64,000 nucleotides of DNA from Vibrio mimicus CAIM 602 (GTDB lineage: Bacteria; Pseudomonadota; Gammaproteobacteria; Enterobacterales; Vibrionaceae): the NCBI RefSeq assembly GCF_000338875.1, contig NZ_AOMO01000016.1:91651-155650 (forward strand), read 5' to 3'. Below, piece by piece: positions 57,675-64,000 of this stretch. The notes beneath the pieces were generated by a model. It saw only the letters and a program-made list of their open reading frames with translations, was not told the origin of the DNA and ran no database searches. A program made the translations under genes and the position numbers. Every line of letters starts with the position of its first letter. The first letter of the stretch is position 1.

Positions 57675-58604
57675 GTGAAAGAAAGAATGCCACCGCTGCA
57701 AGGTTTGTATTATTTTTATGTCGCATGCCAACAAGGTAGTTTCAAAGCAGCAGCTGAACACCTGTTTGTTTCACCAGCGGCTATTAGCCAACAGATACGA
57801 CAGTTAGAAGAATGGCTAAACGTTGAACTCTTTTTGCGCCAGCACAGAAGGGTAAAGCTGACCCAAGAAGGTGAACACCTTTCCCAATACACCCAAAAAG
57901 GCTTTGCACATCTTCAAGAAGGTATTCGTTTACTGAACTCCGATCCGAATCCCCATCAGTTATCCATTTCAACGCTTCCCTCTTTTGCGCAGCATTGGCT
58001 GGTTCCAAGGCTCACTGGCTTCAAAAGCCGTCATAACGATATTGCACTGTTACTAGAACCCACGAATCAATTGATCACTTTTGACCATTCAAAAATCGAT
58101 TTATGTATTCGCTACGGTCTTGGGGACTACCCAAATATTGAGAGCCAATGGTTAATGGATGATGTTTTATATCCGGCTTGTCATCCGATCTATCTACAGC
58201 AACACAACATCAAAACGATGGAAGATATTAGCCGAGTAGATCTTATCGAAGACACTTGGCCAGACATGGACTGGGCCTCATTTACTCAAACTTTGGGACT
58301 AAAAAGTAGCCAATCGACAATTAAATATGAGGGTTCACATTTTGTGTTAGAGGGAGCTTTGGCTGTGCAAGGTGTGGCGTTAGTCAGGCATTCACTTGCA
58401 GCGCGCTACATCAAGGAAGGAAAACTGGTTCGTATTGGTAACACGGCACTTAAACCGAAATACCGCTACTACCTGTGCGCTCCATCAGGATATTTTAAAC
58501 GAGAAAAAGTCCAGTTTTTCCGGCATTGGTTGTTAGATGAGATTGAGGAATTTCATCGTACTTATCCTCTCCGTGACCTTAATGTTATCAGCAACAATGG
58601 ATAA
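57675..58604 (+). CDS. GcvA-like LysR-family regulator
   Basis: 309 aa from a GTG at 57675 (reads VKERMPPLQGLYYFYVACQQ), which aligns with the SKRLPPL opening of GcvA-type proteins; an internal ATG at 57687 is an alternative. Winged HTH at about 6-63 (GSFKAAAEHLFVSPAAISQQ) and a C-terminal effector domain. The DUF1127 gene diverges from it and is the likely target (inference). The name reflects similarity only; no glycine-cleavage genes are near. Confidence 0.88.
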   Translation: MKERMPPLQGLYYFYVACQQGSFKAAAEHLFVSPAAISQQIRQLEEWLNVELFLRQHRRVKLTQEGEHLSQYTQKGFAHLQEGIRLLNSDPNPHQLSISTLPSFAQHWLVPRLTGFKSRHNDIALLLEPTNQLITFDHSKIDLCIRYGLGDYPNIESQWLMDDVLYPACHPIYLQQHNIKTMEDISRVDLIEDTWPDMDWASFTQTLGLKSSQSTIKYEGSHFVLEGALAVQGVALVRHSLAARYIKEGKLVRIGNTALKPKYRYYLCAPSGYFKREKVQFFRHWLLDEIEEFHRTYPLRDLNVISNNG

Positions 58605-58696
58605 CTAAACAAATACAAATTTCACGTCATACTATGGGGTGTTCTTATCTCAAAAACACCTTAGTGAAAATACTGAGACTAAATTCCACGCAAATA

Positions 58697-58724
58697 AAAA
58701 CCCGCAGTCGCCTGCGGGTTTTTT
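58697..58724. terminator. Bidirectional terminator between LysR and fusA2
   Basis: A 12-bp stem (AAAAACCCGCAG / CTGCGGGTTTTT) with a TCGC loop and a T-run on +; also ends the minus-strand fusA2 transcript. Confidence 0.93.
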
Positions 58725-58749
58725 TTGTTTAAGAGCTTATTTAAAGAAA

Positions 58750-60837
58750 TTACTTCTTCGCGTTACGCTCTTTAACTTCAGCAATTACTTGCTCTGCTAC
58801 GTTGTTTGGACATGGTGAGTAGTGAGAGAACTCCATAGAGAACTGACCACGACCAGAAGTCATTGTACGTAGAGTACCGATGTAACCGAACATCTCAGAT
58901 AGTGGAACGTCAGCTTTAACGCGTACGCCTGTCAGACCCATTTCTTGGTCTTTGATCATGCCACGACGACGGTTCAAGTCACCGATAACGTCACCAACGT
59001 GATCTTCAGGAGTGAACACGTCCACTTTCATGATTGGTTCAAGAAGCTGAGGAGCCGCTTTTGGAATTGACTGACGGAATGCACCTTTCGCTGCGATTTC
59101 AAATGCGATTGCAGATGAGTCAACTGCGTGGAAGCCACCGTCAAACAGTTCAACTTCAACGTCAAGTACAGGGAAGCCAGCTAGAGTACCGGTGTCCATC
59201 ATAGACTTGAAGCCTTTCTCAACTGCTGGCCAGAATTCCTTAGGAACGTTACCACCAACTACAGTTGACTTGAAGGTGAAACCAGAGTTTTGCTCTCCTG
59301 GCTTGATACGGTAATCGATCTTACCGAACTGGCCTGAACCACCAGACTGTTTCTTATGCGTGTAGCTGTCTTCAACTGCTTTAGTGATAGTTTCACGGTA
59401 AGCAACTTGAGGGGCACCTACTTCAAGCTCAACGCCGTAAGTACGCTTAAGGATATCTACTTTGATGTCTAGGTGAAGTTCGCCCATACCTTTAAGGATG
59501 GTTTCGCCTGAATCTTCGTCAGTCTCAACTTGGAATGATGGATCTTCTGCAACCATCTTACCAATCGCGATACCCATTTTCTCAGAACCGTTTTTATCTT
59601 TAGGCTTAACAGCGATAGAGATAACTGGTGTTGGGAAAATCATAGGCTCAAGAGTACATTCGTGCTTAGGATCACATAGAGTGTGACCAGTTTGAACGTT
59701 CTTCATACCAACGATAGCAATGATGTCACCCGCTTGTGCAGATTCCAGTTCATTACGGTCGTTTGCGTGCATCTCAACCATACGGCCAACACGCTCAGTT
59801 TTACCTGTTGCGCTGTTAAGAATGGTATCACCCTTCTTAATTTTGCCTGAGTAGATACGAACGAAGGTCAGAGCACCGAAACGGTCATCCATGATCTTGA
59901 ACGCTAGCGCTTTTAGAGGCGCATCAACAGATACTGTTGCTACTTCGCCAGTTGGTTCACCAGTCGCTGGATCAGTCAGTGGTTGAGGCTCTACTTCTGT
60001 TGGAGAAGGTAGGTAATCAACAACTGCGTCTAGTACAAGCTGCATACCTTTGTTTTTGAATGCAGAACCACAGAAAGTTGGGAAGAATGCTAGATCACGA
60101 GTACCTTTACGGATACATGCTTTGATTTGCTCGATAGTTGGCTCTTCGCCTTCCATGTAAGCCATCATCAGCTCGTCATCTTGTTCAACAGCAGTTTCGA
60201 TCATCATTTCACGGTATTCTTCTACCTGATCAACCATGTCTGCTGGAACTTCTTTGATTTCGAAGTTTTCTGGAATACCTGAGTCATCCCATACGAACGC
60301 TTGGCGAGTTAGTACATCAACAACACCAACGAATTCATCTTCACGGCCGATAGGTAGAGTCATAACCAGTGGGTTTGCGCCAAGAACTTTCTTCACTTGT
60401 CCAACAACACGGAAGAAGTCAGCACCCATACGGTCTAATTTGTTTACGAAGATCAGACGAGATACTTCTGATTCGTTCGCGTAACGCCAGTTAGTTTCTG
60501 ACTGAGGTTCAACACCGCCAGAACCACAGAATACACCGATACCACCGTCAAGAACTTTCAGAGAACGGTAAACTTCAACTGTGAAGTCAACGTGTCCCGG
60601 GGTGTCGATTACGTTAAAACGGTGACCTTTCCAGAAACAGGTAGTCGCAGCAGACTGGATAGTGATACCACGCTCAGCTTCTTGTTCCATGAAGTCCATC
60701 GTTGAAGCGCCGTCATGTACTTCGCCCAGACGGTGGATTTTACCAGTCAGCTTCAGGATACGCTCAGTGGTAGTGGTTTTACCCGCGTCAACGTGCGCGA
60801 AGATACCAATGTTTCTGTATAATGATAAATCTGCCAT
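58750..60837 (-). CDS. fusA2: Elongation factor G, second copy (EF-G2-like)
   Basis: A 695-aa translational GTPase. G1 [19 protein letters not shown] (about 14-32), G3 DTPGHVDF, G4 [11 protein letters not shown]; domains II-V follow to the C-terminus. It lies alone rather than in the str operon (rpsL-rpsG-fusA-tuf), so it is the second fusA of vibrios, not the housekeeping copy. EF-G2 enzymes in other bacteria act in ribosome recycling or slow GTP hydrolysis; its role here is not settled. Codon use is strongly biased towards abundant tRNAs, which suggests high expression. Confidence 0.94.
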   Translation of the reverse strand: MADLSLYRNIGIFAHVDAGKTTTTERILKLTGKIHRLGEVHDGASTMDFMEQEAERGITIQSAATTCFWKGHRFNVIDTPGHVDFTVEVYRSLKVLDGGIGVFCGSGGVEPQSETNWRYANESEVSRLIFVNKLDRMGADFFRVVGQVKKVLGANPLVMTLPIGREDEFVGVVDVLTRQAFVWDDSGIPENFEIKEVPADMVDQVEEYREMMIETAVEQDDELMMAYMEGEEPTIEQIKACIRKGTRDLAFFPTFCGSAFKNKGMQLVLDAVVDYLPSPTEVEPQPLTDPATGEPTGEVATVSVDAPLKALAFKIMDDRFGALTFVRIYSGKIKKGDTILNSATGKTERVGRMVEMHANDRNELESAQAGDIIAIVGMKNVQTGHTLCDPKHECTLEPMIFPTPVISIAVKPKDKNGSEKMGIAIGKMVAEDPSFQVETDEDSGETILKGMGELHLDIKVDILKRTYGVELEVGAPQVAYRETITKAVEDSYTHKKQSGGSGQFGKIDYRIKPGEQNSGFTFKSTVVGGNVPKEFWPAVEKGFKSMMDTGTLAGFPVLDVEVELFDGGFHAVDSSAIAFEIAAKGAFRQSIPKAAPQLLEPIMKVDVFTPEDHVGDVIGDLNRRRGMIKDQEMGLTGVRVKADVPLSEMFGYIGTLRTMTSGRGQFSMEFSHYSPCPNNVAEQVIAEVKERNAKK

Positions 60838-60930
60838 TGTCTTACTCTGTTAATAAGGTATAAAGTGCGCGCAGAGTATATCACAATCTGTCAAGACTGA
60901 TACCCCTGCATGCATTTGCTGAAAAAAAAA

Positions 60931-60989
60931 TATACCCGAGCTACTTGGCGTTGCAGCCAACACTGCCACAGCCTCAAGTAGAAAGGGAG
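60931..60989. repeat. Miniature ERIC element (~59 bp, internally deleted)
   Basis: TATACCCGAGCTACTTGGCG, TTGCAG, then directly GCCAACACTGCCAC and AGCCTCAAGTAGAAAGGGA. These are the left and right ends of an ERIC element with the middle ~70 bp missing; compare the full copy at 41261-41388. CTACTTG / CAAGTAG can still pair. It lies between fusA2 and radA, in the leader of fusA2. Confidence 0.8.
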
Positions 60990-61109
60990 TAGTTAAGAAG
61001 TCCTATCGCTGAGAAACTATAGGCGATCCTCAAACAGCTCGCGAGGCGCAAAAATGATTTTTTTACGTTTCGCTTTTGGGTTAAATCTGCACAAAAAAAT
61101 CAGTGAGCA

Positions 61110-62483
61110 TTACAACTCATCAAACGCCGCAATCGCGTCAGAGAGTTTTTTCACACCATGAATCTGCATTCCCTCAATACCGCCCTTCGGCATATTGGCA
61201 ATAGGTACAATCGCCTTTTTAAAGCCGTGTTTGAAAGCTTCATTGAGGCGCTCTTGGCCACTTGGAACCGGACGAATTTCACCAGCCAATCCCACTTCAC
61301 CAAAAATCACTACATCTTTTGGCAGCGGACGATCACGAAAGCTCGATAACAGCGCCATCAGCAAAGCCAAATCGGCACTGGTTTCCGTCACTTTCACGCC
61401 ACCGACTACGTTCACGAACACATCCTGATCGGCCATTTGCAAACCACCGTGTTTGTGCAATACCGCAAGAAGTAGAGAGAGGCGATTTTGTTCTAAGCCA
61501 ACAGCTACTCGTCGTGGGTTAGCGAGTTGTGAATAGTCAACCAAAGCTTGAATTTCCACCAACAGTGGACGAGTCCCTTCCCACACAACCATGACCGAGC
61601 TACCCGATGTCGCCTCTTCACCCCGAGAAAGGAAAATCGCAGACGGGTTACTCACTTCGCGCATGCCTTGCCCTGTCATAGCAAACACGCCGAGTTCATT
61701 CACCGCACCAAAACGGTTTTTATGGCTACGTAGAGTCCGAAAGCGGCTGTCCGTATCGCCATCAAGCAAAATCGAACAGTCAATGATGTGTTCAAGCACT
61801 TTCGGCCCTGCCAATGTACCATCTTTAGTAACATGACCAACGATGAAAACCGCGACATTATTTTGTTTGGCATAACGCGTGAGTGCTGTAGCAGATTCAC
61901 GCACTTGCGCCACACTACCAGGCGAAGATTGCACATCAGCCACATGCATGACCTGAATCGAGTCGATCACCATGATCCGTGGTTTCTCTTGCTCGGCGAT
62001 TTGGCAAATGCGATCCACATTGGTTTCCGAGAGCATTTTCAGATGCTGTTTCGGTAGCCCAAGGCGTGAAGCACGCATCGCGACCTGTTGTAGCGATTCT
62101 TCACCCGTGACGTACAGTGTCGGCATTTGCGCTGAAAGTAAGCACATGGTTTGCAGTAGCAAGGTGGATTTACCTGCGCCCGGATTACCACCAATCAAAA
62201 TCGCCGCACCCGGCACAATACCACCACCCAGAACGCGATCTAGTTCTTTAAAGCCACTGGTGAATCGAGGCACTTCTTGTAAATCAATATCAGCCAAAGT
62301 TTGCACTTTCGCTTCAAGGGCTCCCGCGTAACCTGCCAGTCGTTCATTACGCGCCACTTGCGGTGAGGCCGCTAGCCGAACTTCAGAAATCGAATTCCAC
62401 GAACCACAGGCGTTACACTGCCCTTGCCAGCGCGGAAAATCCGCTCCACATTCGTTACATACATAGGCGCGTTTTGCTTTCAC
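61110..62483 (-). CDS. radA: DNA repair protein RadA
   Basis: 457 aa from the GTG at 62483 (reads VKAKRAYVCNECGADFP), with GAGG seven nt upstream. RadA is a RecA-family branch-migration ATPase. N-terminal C4 zinc finger (CNECGADFPRWQGQCNACGSW: four cysteines, split here by 2 and 2), Walker A GGNPGAGKSTLLL (about 97-109), RadA-specific KNRFG in HKNRFGAVNELGV (about 254), and a C-terminal Lon-like domain with KDVVIFGEVGLAGEIR. Normal length. Confidence 0.96.
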   Translation of the reverse strand: MKAKRAYVCNECGADFPRWQGQCNACGSWNSISEVRLAASPQVARNERLAGYAGALEAKVQTLADIDLQEVPRFTSGFKELDRVLGGGIVPGAAILIGGNPGAGKSTLLLQTMCLLSAQMPTLYVTGEESLQQVAMRASRLGLPKQHLKMLSETNVDRICQIAEQEKPRIMVIDSIQVMHVADVQSSPGSVAQVRESATALTRYAKQNNVAVFIVGHVTKDGTLAGPKVLEHIIDCSILLDGDTDSRFRTLRSHKNRFGAVNELGVFAMTGQGMREVSNPSAIFLSRGEEATSGSSVMVVWEGTRPLLVEIQALVDYSQLANPRRVAVGLEQNRLSLLLAVLHKHGGLQMADQDVFVNVVGGVKVTETSADLALLMALLSSFRDRPLPKDVVIFGEVGLAGEIRPVPSGQERLNEAFKHGFKKAIVPIANMPKGGIEGMQIHGVKKLSDAIAAFDEL

Positions 62484-62616
62484 AATCAATCCTCGAACTT
62501 GCTCTCACTTATCAGGCGTAATACTTTAAGAAAAAGTGGAACGGCTGCAACATATCGCTAAAGATTAGTATGTTGATGCCGATGCATCAGAATGGAAGAC
62601 ACTCTAACAGAAAAGT

Positions 62617-64000
62617 ATGCAGCAAACCGAAATTCTCTCTCTGGTTGAAAGGCTTATCCCAGCTTACCGTTCAAGTGACCTAGACTACCTTTTGTCGCAA
62701 ATGACCGAGGGGCAGCCGCCTTCAGCCAAATTATTAGTCAAAATGGAGCTTAATCGCTTAATGGCACCTTGCAGTAAAAGCATTGATTTGCGTGGCAAGG
62801 TGCAAGGAGAGTGTCGGGAATACAATTTCGACGGTCGCCAACACTGGCTTGATGACGTCGCTTTCAACTCTTACCACAAAAGCATAAAAAAATTTGGTGG
62901 CTATACCGAAGGTGTTTGGGAAGCCGTCAATAACACGCGCAATAACTTTCGGGTCATGAAACAGCAAGGCAAGCTGGCTCCGAAGACTGAGCAAACCAGA
63001 GATACAAGCTTCGAAGTTGAACCTATCAAACTGGGCTACGATCTCAAACGACAAGAAAATCGCTTAAAAATCTCAAGCCAGATAGAAATTCATCTGAAAA
63101 ATGAACAGTTGATCCATGGCTTAAGTGTGGATCTCTCCCCTTCTGGCGCGAAATTGAAAGTACCCGCGGCTTTTGATTACAAGCTAGGCGAAGTCATCCA
63201 AGTCTATTTCGCGGAATTGAATAAGACCTCGAATGTCATAGGACTGCACCGGAACATTGAATATCGCATTCTAGGTGTTGATGAATCTTATGACAGTGAT
63301 GCGATTAAATTTCTGCGTGTGCTGAAACTCAGTGATAGCGATGTGATTGAAAAAGTCATTGAAGAAGCGATTCAAACCAATACTCAAAAAGCGCGCCACG
63401 ATAATCAGGATAAAATCATCCGTGCTCGTACCCGCGGTTATGAGCACATGTATCTTAAGCACACCTGTAACTTGCCGCTGTTTTTTAGTGGCAATGAACT
63501 GAAGCTCGCGCTTCTGACCGAGAACAACCGCCCAATTTGGCAATATTGGCACGACGAACGCAACCAACAAGCGCTGGGCACCTTATTCAAACCAGAACGA
63601 ATGGCGCACCTGACGGCCCCCGGTGTTCGTGGCAGCAATAATGTGTTGTATTCGTTTAAGCATGATCACCAACACAAAACCCTGTTTTTTTCGATGCTGA
63701 TGCCGGAAGCAACCCAAGAACAACGCAAGCTGTTTTGGCACATCGGCGCTAAGCGTGACACTTGGAAAGCGTTTCGGCTGTTTGTGTTTGAGTTGTCTGA
63801 GGAAGAACGCCAAGCCCTTGCCCAGCATTCCCGAGAGTTGGCAGAACAATCAAACTCATTAACTCACTGTGGCGTTTTGCAAGAGATCTGCGATACCGAA
63901 GCAGCTCACGATTATCTGCTGGTTGATAAACCGAATCTACCGAGTAGTGCCCTGAATGATTTTCGTCATCCGCGTCAGGTTGTCGGTAGCCCGATGGGCG
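62617..64000 (+). CDS. plzC: PilZ-domain protein (PlzC-like), 3' truncated by the window
   Basis: The frame opens at ATG 62617 (MQQTEILSLVERLIPAY) and is still open at base 64000, so 461 residues are visible. A PilZ domain begins near residue 145 with RQENR (145-149, RxxxR) and DLSPSG (172-177, DxSxxG), so the c-di-GMP-binding residues are intact. The preceding ~140 residues and the long C-terminal part are unlike short PilZ proteins; PlzC of V. cholerae has the same long layout, and mutants in it were reported to affect motility and colonisation (by recall). Divergent from radA. Confidence 0.9.
   Translation, partial: MQQTEILSLVERLIPAYRSSDLDYLLSQMTEGQPPSAKLLVKMELNRLMAPCSKSIDLRGKVQGECREYNFDGRQHWLDDVAFNSYHKSIKKFGGYTEGVWEAVNNTRNNFRVMKQQGKLAPKTEQTRDTSFEVEPIKLGYDLKRQENRLKISSQIEIHLKNEQLIHGLSVDLSPSGAKLKVPAAFDYKLGEVIQVYFAELNKTSNVIGLHRNIEYRILGVDESYDSDAIKFLRVLKLSDSDVIEKVIEEAIQTNTQKARHDNQDKIIRARTRGYEHMYLKHTCNLPLFFSGNELKLALLTENNRPIWQYWHDERNQQALGTLFKPERMAHLTAPGVRGSNNVLYSFKHDHQHKTLFFSMLMPEATQEQRKLFWHIGAKRDTWKAFRLFVFELSEEERQALAQHSRELAEQSNSLTHCGVLQEICDTEAAHDYLLVDKPNLPSSALNDFRHPRQVVGSPMG

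Overview
The window is a stretch of ordinary, densely packed chromosome from a Vibrio of the V. cholerae group (V. cholerae itself or a close relative such as V. mimicus or V. metoecus). The basis is the gene content and order: an nqrABCDEF operon followed by apbE, nqrM and dinB; OmpK; recC-recB-recD without ptrA; long-form dapD; galR-lacZ; chrA; a solitary EF-G; radA; and a PilZ gene. As I recall it, this matches the order of V. cholerae chromosome 1 around VC2283-VC2344. I see no rRNA, tRNA, prophage, insertion sequence, integron cassette or CRISPR array. The only dispersed repeats are one full ERIC element and one shrunken ERIC derivative.

Layout. 1-6.0 kb: the 3' end of an AstE/AspA-like deacylase gene, an NSS-family Na+ symporter with a near-perfect TrpR operator, a GGDEF cyclase, a YggN-like protein, and dinB with a LexA box. 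6.1-13.4 kb: the Na+-translocating NADH:quinone reductase genes nqrA-F, plus the maturation genes apbE and nqrM behind a separate terminator. 13.8-18.1 kb: bolA diverging from rlmG-yajG-ppiA-ampG. 18.1-20.1 kb: a LON-domain gene, an ECF sigma factor and its ChrR-type anti-sigma factor; two ECF-like promoters with identical spacing precede the first two. 20.4-28.6 kb: ompK, panE-yajL-csdA converging on tcdA-csdE, mltA, a DUF2850 gene and argA. 28.8-38.5 kb: a small unknown ORF and recC/recB/recD. 38.6-43.7 kb: a TDT-family carrier with a divergent LysR regulator, yebG (LexA box), an ERIC element, dapD and nnrS. 43.9-48.5 kb: a GNAT-C39-peptidase fusion divergent from an RLAN/RimK-like ATP-grasp ligase, then zntB, a gamma-glutamylcyclotransferase and a CsaA-like tRNA-binding protein. 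48.6-52.7 kb: galR and lacZ, convergent and each with a GalR box. 53.1-64 kb: chrA, an HD-GYP phosphodiesterase gene behind a strongly folded leader, an acyl-CoA synthetase, a DUF1127 protein, a GcvA-like regulator, fusA2, radA and the first 1.38 kb of a PilZ gene (plzC).

How the parts work together. The nqr block with apbE and nqrM is a complete kit for the sodium pump: structural subunits, the FMN transferase and the iron-centre maturation factor. csdA, csdE and tcdA are sulfur transfer and t6A-modification partners. recBCD, radA, dinB and yebG serve DNA repair, the last two under LexA. Three cyclic-di-GMP genes (GGDEF, HD-GYP, PilZ) are scattered through the window. The least understood parts are the ATP-grasp / GNAT-peptidase pair, the HD-GYP leader structure, and the ECF-controlled LON-domain gene.
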